Origin: Candidatus Eremiobacteraceae bacterium
GTDB lineage: Bacteria; Vulcanimicrobiota; Vulcanimicrobiia; Eremiobacterales; Eremiobacteraceae
NCBI GenBank assembly: GCA_035295225.1
Contig: DATGJI010000055.1
Coordinates: forward strand, 173,188-237,187
Length of the DNA: 64,000 nt
Direction: 5' to 3'
Of this stretch, positions 1 through 7,801 are shown one piece after another; positions within the stretch are counted from its first letter, which is position 1, and each line of letters begins with the position of its first letter. The notes below the pieces were generated by a model. That model made no database searches, had not been told where the DNA came from, and was given only the letters and a program-made list of their open reading frames with translations. A program made the position numbers and the translations under genes.

Positions 1-1241
1 TCTGTTCTAGCGGCGAACTCTCGATCTTTGGCCTCGGGCCCAACGGCCGTAAGCACACCGACGGCGACGAAGACGGCGAGCGCGACGATCGCAAGCACGC
101 GCGCGTAGTCTGCCCCGCCGCCAGCTGATGGAAAGCGCGCAGCGAGCATCGCTTGCCACTGCGCAGCCCCGGCGGAGATGAGATTCCCCATTTGATAGGT
201 GAAACCGGGAAACGTACCGCGCACCGTGGGAGGCGAGAGTTCGTTGAGGTGCGCGGGCACGATCCCCCACGCGCCTTGCACCATGAACTGCATGCAGAAT
301 CCGCCCACGCCGAGCAACGCCGCGCTCGGCGCAAAGGCCCATAGCGGAATGACGCACGCGCCAAGCGCGACCGCGATGACGATCGAATATCGTCGGCCCA
401 AACGCTGCGATAGACCGCCAAAAAGCGTGCCGCCCAGGATCGCGCCGACGTTCATGATGATCGTGAGGAGCGAGACTTGTCCGACGCTGAAGCCACGTTG
501 CTTCTCGAGGAAGGTCGGATAGAGATCCTGCGTGCCGTGCGACATGAAGTTGAACGCCGCCATCAAGACGATCGCGTATAAGAAGAGCGGTGCGTTGGCG
601 AGGGCGCTCCGCCAAAGGCCCGCCGTCGGTCCGACGCGCGCCACGCCCTCCTTCCACACCGCCGATTCCGGCACGTGCGCGCGGATGTAGAAGATCAGAA
701 GCGCCGGCAGCGTCCCCACGATGAACATGCCGCGCCAGCCGAAATGCGGAAAGACAAGAAAGTAGACGATCGCGGCGATGAGGTATCCCGTCGCGTAGCC
801 CTGTTGCAAGACGCCCGAGAAGAAGCCGCGCGATTTCGCGGGCAGCGCCTCCATCGCTAGCGCGGCGCCGACGCCCCATTCGCCGCCCATCGCGATGCCG
901 TAGAGCGCACGCAGACCGATGAATGCCCAGTAGTTCGGCGCGAACGCAGTCAGGAGTTCGAGCAGCGAATACAGGCCGATGTCGATCATCAGCGGCATGC
1001 GTCGCCCGAAACGGTCCGCGAACCAGCCGAAGATGAGCGCACCGAGCGGCCGCAGCATCAGCGTTATCGTGATCGCAAAAGCGATCTCGGGGATTGATCG
1101 GCCGAAGTCGCCGGCGATGCGCGCGACGACAAACGTGACAAGGAAGAAGTCGAATGCGTCGAGCGTCCACCCGAGAAAGCTCGCCGTGAACGTCTTGCGC
1201 TGATCGCCTGTGAGTGAGCGCAGCATCGCGAGAGCGGTCAT
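1..1241 (-). CDS. MFS transporter, SHS (lactate/sialate-type) family, 3' end cut by window
   Basis: About 413 codons are visible on the minus strand from an ATG at 1241; the stop codon lies just outside the window. The translation begins MTALAMLRSLTGDQRKT, continues with TLDAFDFFLV and the MFS loop signature DRFGRRMPL, and carries GGEWGVGAAL and HGTQDLYPTFL. The last two are hallmarks of the SHS family (bacterial JenP-like lactate/carboxylate and sialate proton symporters). Twelve hydrophobic segments are spread along the chain. The visible tail, ending in PEAKDREFAA, is where such proteins normally end, so only a few residues are missing. The substrate is a family inference, probably a monocarboxylate. 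No clear Shine-Dalgarno is seen before 1241; a second Met five codons downstream is possible. A longer open frame overlapping this gene on the same strand is a GC-rich shadow. Confidence 0.9.
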   Translation of the reverse strand, partial: MTALAMLRSLTGDQRKTFTASFLGWTLDAFDFFLVTFVVARIAGDFGRSIPEIAFAITITLMLRPLGALIFGWFADRFGRRMPLMIDIGLYSLLELLTAFAPNYWAFIGLRALYGIAMGGEWGVGAALAMEALPAKSRGFFSGVLQQGYATGYLIAAIVYFLVFPHFGWRGMFIVGTLPALLIFYIRAHVPESAVWKEGVARVGPTAGLWRSALANAPLFLYAIVLMAAFNFMSHGTQDLYPTFLEKQRGFSVGQVSLLTIIMNVGAILGGTLFGGLSQRLGRRYSIVIAVALGACVIPLWAFAPSAALLGVGGFCMQFMVQGAWGIVPAHLNELSPPTVRGTFPGFTYQMGNLISAGAAQWQAMLAARFPSAGGGADYARVLAIVALAVFVAVGVLTAVGPEAKDREFAART

Positions 1242-1285
1242 GCCGCGCTCGTTATGCGTATGATGTAGGCCCGACCTCTACGATA

Positions 1286-1315
1286 AGAAGGGGCCGACGC
1301 CAGTCGGCCCCTTCT
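1286..1315. repeat. Family A palindromic repeat
   Basis: A perfect 13-bp stem, AGAAGGGGCCGAC, with loop GCCA and its complement. It lies 19 bp downstream of the stop of the minus-strand gene ending at 1335, so it could act as a transcription terminator. It is one of nine copies of this repeat in the window. Confidence 0.85.
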
Positions 1316-1334
1316 GAACAGCGAACTACGGCGG

Positions 1335-1937
1335 TTACGGAGTCGGAAGGCCGTCGAACAGGTGCTTGCGTCCTTGGAAACGCCGGTCGAAATCGGCCGT
1401 GAGCGCATCGAGCGACGTCAATGCGGCGCGCAGGCGATCCGGGTCGGTACCGGCCGTCTCCACGGCCGTCGCGGCGCCGTCGAATTTCGAGACTTCGTTC
1501 ATGATCGCGGCGTCGTATTGGTAGATCTGGATGAGCTGAGCATCGCCGATCTGCACGTGGTCGAACACGGCGTTATAACCGTAGTCGGCGAAGCGCATTT
1601 GATCCGCGAGACGCTCGAGCTTGCGGCTGCTCTGATCGATGAGCGCGAGGCTGTCGAGTTTTCCCGAACGCGATAGTGCATCGACGACTCGATCGAGGCG
1701 GTCTTTGACCGCGCTGATATGCTCGCCGATGACGGCGCGCATCTGTTTGTCGGCGATGCGGCGATCTTCTGCAGCCTTGTATCCCGCAAAGCCCGGTATG
1801 TGCATCGCGAGATTGTTGAGCGCTTCGCCGACGGTCGCCGGATGACCGAGCGGACCAGGTGCGGGAGGCGGCGTGCCGGTCGTCGTCGTTGAGACGGTAG
1901 GCGAACCCGGAGGCAAGGGAACCGGATTGATATCCAT
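1335..1937 (-). CDS. Hypothetical protein, Pro/Thr-rich N-terminus and helical body
   Basis: 200 residues; I do not recognise the family. Residues 5-35 are rich in Pro, Thr and Gly (a disordered linker), followed by an apparently all-helical, charged region of about 150 residues. That region includes EDRRIADKQMRAVIGEH and a C-terminal DFDRRFQGRKHLFDG. There is no signal peptide or membrane segment, and no cysteine. It may form coiled coils. AGGAG stands about 14 nt before the ATG at 1937, rather far away. The gene is followed by the palindrome at 1286-1315 and stands alone between dusB and the MFS gene, both on the same strand. Codon usage resembles its neighbours, so I take it as a real gene of unknown role. 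Confidence 0.7.
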   Translation of the reverse strand: MDINPVPLPPGSPTVSTTTTGTPPPAPGPLGHPATVGEALNNLAMHIPGFAGYKAAEDRRIADKQMRAVIGEHISAVKDRLDRVVDALSRSGKLDSLALIDQSSRKLERLADQMRFADYGYNAVFDHVQIGDAQLIQIYQYDAAIMNEVSKFDGAATAVETAGTDPDRLRAALTSLDALTADFDRRFQGRKHLFDGLPTP

Positions 1938-2062
1938 GATCGACTTTTCGAGCTCCTATCGCTAGTACCAGCTTGCTTTTGCGCGGTCAGGTACGTATAT
2001 CGAAGTGCGGTCCTGCTTGTTACACTCGCTGCTCACCGCGGGACGAATGCCTACCGCAACGG

Positions 2063-3130
2063 CTACACGGCGACCTCCATCGCGTCCTCAGTGCCGACCG
2101 TCACCGCTGGCCGCGTCCGCGCCGTCGCGAGCAATTCGCGCACGGAGTCCGCGTCGGGCGTATGATTGATCTGCTCGCGCAGGGCCGACGCACCAGCGAT
2201 GCCGCGGATGTACCACGCCAAATGTTTGCGCATTTGGAACACGCCGGACTTCTCGCCGTACCGCTCGACCATCGCGTCGAGGTGTGCGCGCGCGAAATCG
2301 ATCCGCTCTTCGACGGACGGCGGTCCGGGCAGCGGTTCCCCCGCCATCGCAGCGGCGATACCGCGGATGAGCCATGGGTTGCCGAGCGCGGCTCTGCCGA
2401 TCATCACCGCGTCGACGCCGGATTCTTCATAGCAGCGCAGCGCGTCCGCGGCGCTTGCGATGTCGCCGTTGCCGATCACCGGCACGCTCACGGTCTCTTT
2501 CAAACGCGTTATGTACGACCAGTCCGCCGACGGTTTGTAGAATTGTTTGCCGTAGCGCCCGTGGAGCGTGAACGCATCGATGCCGACTGCCTCGGCTCGT
2601 TTTGCGATCTCCAAGTACGTAAAGTTGTCGCGCTCCCAGCCCAGGCGCATCTTCACCGTGACGGGTACGCGCTTGACGGCCTTGCGAACCGCGGCGCAGA
2701 TCGCGACGGCAAGATCGGGATCGCGCAGGATCGCGGCGCCGTCGCCGCCTTTCACGATCTTCGGCGCAGGGCAGCCGAAGTTGATGTCGACGATGTCCGC
2801 ACCGCACTCCTCGACAAAGGCCGCAGCCTGCGCCATCACCGCTGGATCATTGCCGTGGAGCTGCACCGAAGTCGGGCGCTCTTCGGGATAGACGTCGATC
2901 ATCTCGAGCGTGCGCTTGTTCATGCGCACGAGCGACTGAGCCGAGACGAACTCGCTCACCGTCAATCCAAAGCCGAACGGTTTGAACAATTTGCGGAAGA
3001 GCGCGTTTGTGACGCCCGCCATGGGAGCGAGCGCGATCGGCGGCGACATCTCGATGCCGGCAATGCGCAGCGGCGGAGCGGGTTTCATGATATTCGCCGT
3101 TTCGGCTTTGACCATCTGGCCGCCTGGCAT
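2063..3130 (-). CDS. dusB: tRNA-dihydrouridine synthase (DusB-like)
   Basis: 355 residues, the usual size for Dus enzymes, which reduce uridine to dihydrouridine in the tRNA D-loop using FMN and NADPH. Visible motifs are the N-terminal FMN-binding APMAGVTN (about residue 36), the catalytic-cysteine segment NFGCPAPKIVKGGDGA (about 117), VTVKMRLGW, the FMN-phosphate segment VIGNGDI, and DAVMIGRAALGNPW near residue 240. The chain opens with a poorly conserved MPGGQMVKAE, so translation may start at the Met at 3115 or the one at 3088 instead. Its promoter region is only about 60 bp, shared with the divergent amidohydrolase. A dus gene with no fis or other partner nearby is common outside Proteobacteria. 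Confidence 0.93.
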   Translation of the reverse strand: MPGGQMVKAETANIMKPAPPLRIAGIEMSPPIALAPMAGVTNALFRKLFKPFGFGLTVSEFVSAQSLVRMNKRTLEMIDVYPEERPTSVQLHGNDPAVMAQAAAFVEECGADIVDINFGCPAPKIVKGGDGAAILRDPDLAVAICAAVRKAVKRVPVTVKMRLGWERDNFTYLEIAKRAEAVGIDAFTLHGRYGKQFYKPSADWSYITRLKETVSVPVIGNGDIASAADALRCYEESGVDAVMIGRAALGNPWLIRGIAAAMAGEPLPGPPSVEERIDFARAHLDAMVERYGEKSGVFQMRKHLAWYIRGIAGASALREQINHTPDADSVRELLATARTRPAVTVGTEDAMEVAV

Positions 3131-3189
3131 GATGCGCGCCGGGCGACTGCGAAGTTGCGCTGCCTTGAGGGCACGGAAAGGATAACGTG

Positions 3190-4374
3190 ATGCCGAGCGA
3201 CGTGCTCGACGTACCCGCGCGTCTGATGGATGACGTCGTCTCGGTGCGCCGCGATCTCCACATGCATCCCGAGTTGGGATTCGAAGAAGTTCGGACCGCG
3301 GGCATCGTCGCCGAGCGGCTCAAGGCGCTCGGATACGAAGTCCGGACCGGCATCGGTCGGACCGGCGTGGTCGGTATACTTCGCACGCGCAAACCAGGGC
3401 GCACGATCTTGCTGCGCGCGGACATGGACGGTCTGCCGGTGGAAGAGCGAAGCGAGGTGGGCTTTGCTTCCGTCAATCGCGGAACCATGCACGCCTGCGG
3501 CCACGACGGACACGTGGCGATACTGCTGGGCGCGGCCGAGATGATCATGGAACGCCGCGATCTTTTGTGCGGCACGATCGTGCTCTGCTTCCAGCCGGCT
3601 GAAGAAGGCCGCGGCGGCGCGAAGGCGATGATCGAAGACGGCGTGCTTGCCGACCCGCATATCGAACGCGTCTACGGTCTCCATCTTGCTTCCTTATATC
3701 CGGTGGGAGTCGTCGCTGTGAAACCGGGTCCGGCGATGGCGTCGAGCGATTCGATCGAGATCACGATTCACGGGCGCGGAGGTCATGGTGCTGCACCGCA
3801 CCAGACGGTGGACCCGGTCTTGACCGCCGCGCAATTCGTCACGAGCGTTCAATCGATTGTCAGCCGGAGCGTGGATCCGATCCAGCCAGCGGTGGTGACG
3901 ATCGGCGCGATCAACGGCGGCACCATTCACAACGTCATCCCCGATAATGTCAGACTGTTGGGCACCGTAAGGGCTTTTGACGCCGACGTTCGCGCTCAGA
4001 TGAAGCCGAAGATCGAACGCGTCCTCAAGGGCTGCTGCGAGGGCGCCGGGGCCACGTACGACTACGAGTACCTGTGGCGCTATCCCGTCACCGTCAACGA
4101 CGCGACGGAGGCCGCATACATCCGCGATCTTGCAGCGCGCACGTTAGGCGAATCGAGATCCGTGCCGTTCGAGCCGACGATGGGCGCTGAGGATTTCTCG
4201 TTCATGCTCGAGCAGCGGCCCGGCTGCTTCTTCTTCCTCGGATCGCAAAGCGGACCCGAAACGGCGGTCGCTCACCATAATGCGCGTTTCGCGATCGACG
4301 AACGCTGCCTCGAAGCCGGCGTGCGCATGATGACGGCGATCGCCTTGGATGCGCCGCAGATCAAGCCTGAGTGA
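3190..4374 (+). CDS. M20 family amidohydrolase (N-acyl-amino acid / hippurate hydrolase type)
   Basis: About 394 residues, M20D subfamily metallo-hydrolase that cleaves N-acyl amino acids, hippurate or indole-acetyl amino acid conjugates. Metal ligands are visible in MHACGHDGH (about residue 100), QPAEEGRGGAKAM (about 135), GLHLASLYP (about 160) and the C-terminal HHNARFAIDE. The dimerisation-domain signature GRGGHGAAPHQTVDP is present. GTG at 3187 and ATG at 3190 are adjacent; GGAAAGGA at 3175-3182 is better spaced for the ATG. No signal peptide, so the enzyme should be cytoplasmic. Its stop overlaps the start of the next gene (GTGA). The substrate cannot be told from the sequence. Confidence 0.92.
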   Translation: MPSDVLDVPARLMDDVVSVRRDLHMHPELGFEEVRTAGIVAERLKALGYEVRTGIGRTGVVGILRTRKPGRTILLRADMDGLPVEERSEVGFASVNRGTMHACGHDGHVAILLGAAEMIMERRDLLCGTIVLCFQPAEEGRGGAKAMIEDGVLADPHIERVYGLHLASLYPVGVVAVKPGPAMASSDSIEITIHGRGGHGAAPHQTVDPVLTAAQFVTSVQSIVSRSVDPIQPAVVTIGAINGGTIHNVIPDNVRLLGTVRAFDADVRAQMKPKIERVLKGCCEGAGATYDYEYLWRYPVTVNDATEAAYIRDLAARTLGESRSVPFEPTMGAEDFSFMLEQRPGCFFFLGSQSGPETAVAHHNARFAIDERCLEAGVRMMTAIALDAPQIKPE

Positions 4375-4937
4375 AGACATTCTGGCGCTGGGTCGGGACC
4401 CTGTTCTTTTTTTTCGCGTTCGTATTTTTGACTGTGGCGGGGATCGGCACGACCATTCCCATCTGGCATTCGACCAAGTGCGCGGCCGACATCGCTGCGC
4501 CGTCCGACGCCCTCTTCGGCGCTATCGCAGACGACGGATCGTCTGCGTCATGGCGGCCGGAGCTACGGAGCGTCACGCTCGTCTCGGGTTCCGGACCCAC
4601 CACGGTTTGGCGCGAGACATACAAGAGCGGCCAGGAACTGACCCTGTACACGAACAGGTTGGGTTACGCCTCAGGTAGACAGCTAGTCCGCGACATCCCG
4701 TTCGATCCTCGACTCGGATTCGACGGCAACTGGGTATTTAATGTGGGCAAATCCGGACAACGCGGCGAAAACAAAACGCGAGTCGCGATCAACGAACAAG
4801 GCCACATTTACAATCCGGTGTTCAGGTTTCTGACGAAGTACGTGTTCGGCTACTCCGGTTCGATTCGCACGTACCTCACGGATCTCGGTGCGAAGTTCGG
4901 TGAGAAGCCGGCCGTAGCGTGCATCTCATCCCCATAA
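4371..4937 (+). CDS. Membrane-anchored SRPBCC-like protein
   Basis: 188 residues, starting with GTG inside the stop codon of the amidohydrolase, so the two are probably translationally coupled. Residues 7-30 form a strongly hydrophobic segment (FFFFAFVFLTVAGIG) that is an anchor or signal. The rest resembles a polyketide-cyclase/START-like fold: an APSDALFGAIADDGSSASWRP opening strand-helix, then VSGSGPTTVWRE. This likeness is by pattern only. It would be a small-molecule binding domain facing the outside of the membrane. No catalytic residues can be assigned. The gene converges on mmsA with only 7 bp between stops. Confidence 0.6.
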   Translation: MKTFWRWVGTLFFFFAFVFLTVAGIGTTIPIWHSTKCAADIAAPSDALFGAIADDGSSASWRPELRSVTLVSGSGPTTVWRETYKSGQELTLYTNRLGYASGRQLVRDIPFDPRLGFDGNWVFNVGKSGQRGENKTRVAINEQGHIYNPVFRFLTKYVFGYSGSIRTYLTDLGAKFGEKPAVACISSP

Positions 4938-4944
4938 CGTAGTG

Positions 4945-6372
4945 CTACCAGCGTGAAATGACCATCTTCTTGCGCGTGTAAAATTCCACAGCGTCCTGAC
5001 CTTGCATGTGCAGGTCGCCGTAGAACGAGCCCTTCCAGCCCGAAAACGGATAGAAGCCGAACGGCTGCGCCGTGCCGACGTTGACGCCGACCATGCCGGC
5101 CTGCACCGTATCGCGAAAGCGCCGCGCCGACGCGCCGCTGGATGTGAAGATCGCCGACATGTTGCCGTATGCCGATGTGTTGGCGAGCGCGATCGCCTCG
5201 TCGAGCGAATCGGCATACGCGACCGAGAGAACGGGGCCGAAGATCTCATCGCGTCCGGCCGCCATCTCGTGGGTGACGCCATCGAGAACCGTCGGTCCCA
5301 CGAAGTAACCGGGCTGCTGGACGTAGCCGCGGCCGTCCACCGGAATGCGCGCGCCGTCTGAGACGCCTTTGGCGATGTGGTCCAGGACGCGGGTGCGGTG
5401 CTCGTCGCGGATGAGCGGGCCGATGTCCACGCCTTCGCGATCGCCCGGACCCACGACAAGTTTTTCCGCGCTTTCCGTCAACGCCGCAAGAAGCGGCTTG
5501 CCGGAAGAACCGATGGCCACAGCGACGCTGCCCGCAAGACATCGCTCTCCCGCGTTGCCGAACGCCGAGTTCAATATGGACGGAATCGCGCTTGCGATGT
5601 CCGCATCCGGCATCACGAAGATGTGGTTCTTCGCGCCGCCGGCCGACTGCACGCGCTTGCCGGTTCGCGCCGCTTCGCGGTACACGTGCGATGCGACGGC
5701 TTCGGATCCGACGAACGAAACGGCGGCAACTCTGTCGTGCGTGATCAGCGCGTTGACGCATTCGGACGTGCCATGAACGACGTTGAGCACGCCGTCAGGA
5801 AAGCCGGCCTGCGAGAAGAGTTCCGCTAGACGTACGGCGCCGAGAGGCGTCCGTTCCGACGGCTTGAGCACAAACGTGTTGCCGCACACCACCGCGAGCG
5901 GAAACATCCACAGTGGAATCATCACCGGAAAATTGAACGGCGTGATCCCCGCGACGACGCCGACCGGATAGCGATAGCAGTCCTGATCCACGCCGGCGCC
6001 GACTTCGCGCAACGTTCGGCCCTGCAAAATCGTCGTCGCCGCGCAGGCAAAATCCACGACTTCGATGCCGCGCCGAACTTCGCCGCGCGCTTCGGCAAGC
6101 GTCTTGCCGTGATGCCGCGTGATGATGGCGGCAAGTTCGTCCACATGCTTTTCGAGCAGTGCTTTGTAGGCGAACATCAGCCGCTGGCGGTCCATGACCG
6201 TCGTGCGGCTCCAATCTTCGAATGCTGCTGCAGCCGCAGCGACCGCGCGATCCACGTCCGCGCCGGTGCTCAAAGGCACCCGTTCGATCTCCTCGGCCGT
6301 GGCGGGATTAAAGACCGGCAACGTCTCTCGCTGCAAGCGCTCCCACTTCGCACCGATCAATACAGGGATCAC
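4945..6372 (-). CDS. mmsA: Methylmalonate-semialdehyde dehydrogenase (CoA-acylating)
   Basis: 475 residues of the aldehyde dehydrogenase superfamily, MmsA branch. It oxidises malonate or methylmalonate semialdehyde to acetyl- or propionyl-CoA in valine, beta-alanine and inositol breakdown. Visible are ITPFNFPVM (about 143), the cofactor lysine in FVLKPSERTP, and the nucleophile Cys278 in NAGERCLAGS. The general-base Glu of most ALDHs is absent: GGAKNH is found where they have ELGGK, as expected for the CoA-dependent branch. EIFGPVLSV lies near the C-terminus. The start codon overlaps the stop of the flavin reductase gene (ATGA). This makes it the last gene of the panB-panC-coaBC-coaX operon, which is logical for a CoA-consuming enzyme that also handles beta-alanine-derived semialdehyde. 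Confidence 0.93.
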   Translation of the reverse strand: MIPVLIGAKWERLQRETLPVFNPATAEEIERVPLSTGADVDRAVAAAAAAFEDWSRTTVMDRQRLMFAYKALLEKHVDELAAIITRHHGKTLAEARGEVRRGIEVVDFACAATTILQGRTLREVGAGVDQDCYRYPVGVVAGITPFNFPVMIPLWMFPLAVVCGNTFVLKPSERTPLGAVRLAELFSQAGFPDGVLNVVHGTSECVNALITHDRVAAVSFVGSEAVASHVYREAARTGKRVQSAGGAKNHIFVMPDADIASAIPSILNSAFGNAGERCLAGSVAVAIGSSGKPLLAALTESAEKLVVGPGDREGVDIGPLIRDEHRTRVLDHIAKGVSDGARIPVDGRGYVQQPGYFVGPTVLDGVTHEMAAGRDEIFGPVLSVAYADSLDEAIALANTSAYGNMSAIFTSSGASARRFRDTVQAGMVGVNVGTAQPFGFYPFSGWKGSFYGDLHMQGQDAVEFYTRKKMVISRW

Positions 6373-6953
6373 GAAGGGGCGCTTTGCCCTTTGCCCGGGT
6401 TCAGCCGGCGCGCAAATGCGGCCAGCGCTTCGAGCAGCGCGACGACGCGCTGCTTCGTCTCCTCGTCCGTCAGGTCGCCGTTCTCGTCGAATTTGGTCCG
6501 AGCCCGCATTATGTAGAGTTCGGGTTCGTTGAGCACGTGCATGTTATTTTCGACGGCGACCTGCCGCAGGTGAAGCTGACAGCGCACCGTACCGAATTGG
6601 CCTGGCGACGCGCCCATGAGCGCGGTGGGCTTATCGTCGAGCACGCCGTCGGTTCGAGACGCCCAGTCCAAGACGTTTTTTGTGACGGCCGGCATCGAAT
6701 AATTGTATTCCGGCGATACGACGAGCAGCGCGTCGGCATCTTTGATCGCATCGCACAAGCGCTTCACGGGCGGGAGCGGATTCGTCTCGCTCTCCAGATC
6801 CGCGTTGAAAAGCGGTACGTCGTCGATGTCGATGACGCGGATCTCGACATCCGCGGGCGCAAGCGCGACAACGGCGCGCAGCAAACCTCGATTGAACGAT
6901 TTCTTGCGCAGCGAACCGGCGAACGCCGCGATGGAGACTTTCTGTGAACTCAT
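6369..6953 (-). CDS. NAD(P)H-dependent FMN reductase (ChrR/YieF-like)
   Basis: 194 residues with a flavodoxin-like fold. The FMN phosphate loop GSLRKKSFN lies at residues 14-22 and the flavin-contacting SPEYNYSMP at about 80, followed by KNVLDW. This family reduces FMN, quinones, chromate and azo dyes with NAD(P)H. The gene overlaps both neighbours by 4 bp (ATGA with coaX upstream and ATGA with mmsA downstream), so it is co-transcribed. Its link to CoA metabolism is not obvious; it could supply reduced flavin or protect from quinones. Specific substrate unknown. Confidence 0.9.
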   Translation of the reverse strand: MSSQKVSIAAFAGSLRKKSFNRGLLRAVVALAPADVEIRVIDIDDVPLFNADLESETNPLPPVKRLCDAIKDADALLVVSPEYNYSMPAVTKNVLDWASRTDGVLDDKPTALMGASPGQFGTVRCQLHLRQVAVENNMHVLNEPELYIMRARTKFDENGDLTDEETKQRVVALLEALAAFARRLNPGKGQSAPS

Positions 6954-7798
6954 TCAGTTCTTTCCAAAGCTTTCGCATGGTTGGGCCGACTAGCGTCGGC
7001 CCCTTCAGAAGCCCGTTGAGAAGATCCGGTTGTAGCCCAGATGTAGAGACCGTGGAGGCTCAGGCTTTCATCCACGTGGTCGATGCACTTCGTGTTCGTC
7101 GCGACGAGCTCTGCCAGCCCGCCGGTCGCGATGACCGTCGGCTTGCCGCCGAGCTCGGCGGCGATCTTCGCGACGAGGTACTCCGTCTGTCCGACAAAGC
7201 CGAAGATGATGCCCGACTGCAGCGCCGACGAAGTGTCCGTGCCGAGCGCAGCGGCCGGCCGTACGAGCGGAACGCTCATCAATTTCGCCGCTCGCGCGAC
7301 GAGCGCGTCGACCGAGACCTCGATGCCGGCCGCTATCGCAGCGCCCGCAAAAGCGCCGTTCGAATCCACCCCTGAGTACGTCGTCGCGGTGCCGAAGCCG
7401 ACCACGATGTGCGGCGCGCCGTATTTGCGCAGCGCGGCTATCGCATTGGCGATGAGATCGGCGCCGAGCTCGGCGGGGCGCTGCGTTCGCACCGGCACGA
7501 TAGACTGCCGCGCCGCCGAGATGAACTCCGCGCGGCAGTGGAAATAGCTTTGGGCCACGCCGGAAACCGCGCGATAGAGCTCGGGCACGACGCTCGCGAC
7601 CACGACACGTTCGACCACAGACGGCTGCACGCCGCGCACGGCAAGCATGCCGTACACGAGTGCGGCGAGTTCGTCGCCCGTCTGACGCGGATCGGTGACG
7701 GAGCGCCACGTGTGAGCAAGCGCGCCCGCGTGCTCGCCTTCGCTCTCGAAGAGGCCGAACTTGATATTCGAGTTCCCGATGTCGAGCGTGAGCAGCAC
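6950..7798 (-). CDS. coaX: Type III pantothenate kinase with repeat-encoded C-terminal tail
   Basis: 282 residues; phosphorylates pantothenate, the first step from vitamin B5 to CoA. The N-terminal phosphate-binding motif DIGNSNIKFGLF (residues 6-17), the catalytic region ELGADLIANA (about 110) and the GFGTATT motif (about 133) are typical of CoaX. The start is GTG, 3 bp after the coaBC stop. The normal fold ends near SLHGLYIWAT. The last 20 or so residues are extra and contain EGADASRP, encoded by a family A palindromic repeat (6983-7003) that lies in frame inside the gene. Despite the insert, the stop still overlaps the next gene's ATG, so coupling is preserved. Confidence 0.94.
   Translation of the reverse strand: MLLTLDIGNSNIKFGLFESEGEHAGALAHTWRSVTDPRQTGDELAALVYGMLAVRGVQPSVVERVVVASVVPELYRAVSGVAQSYFHCRAEFISAARQSIVPVRTQRPAELGADLIANAIAALRKYGAPHIVVGFGTATTYSGVDSNGAFAGAAIAAGIEVSVDALVARAAKLMSVPLVRPAAALGTDTSSALQSGIIFGFVGQTEYLVAKIAAELGGKPTVIATGGLAELVATNTKCIDHVDESLSLHGLYIWATTGSSQRASEGADASRPNHAKALERTE
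6983..7003. repeat. Family A palindromic repeat inside coaX
   Basis: GGGCCGAC, loop TAGC, GTCGGCCC: an 8-bp stem extended by CTTC on one side. Unlike the other copies, it lies within a coding frame. On the coaX strand it reads as EGADASRP, near the C-terminus. Confidence 0.85.
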
Positions 7799-7801
7799 GG
7801 A

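Noticed and set aside
7..1170. Long open frame on the minus strand at the window start, Arg/His-rich
   Set aside because: Its product has no membrane pattern or motifs; the neighbouring frame on the same strand encodes a complete SHS-type MFS transporter.
1973..3190. 405-codon open frame on the plus strand over dusB
   Set aside because: Antisense shadow of dusB in GC-rich DNA; the minus frame has all Dus motifs.
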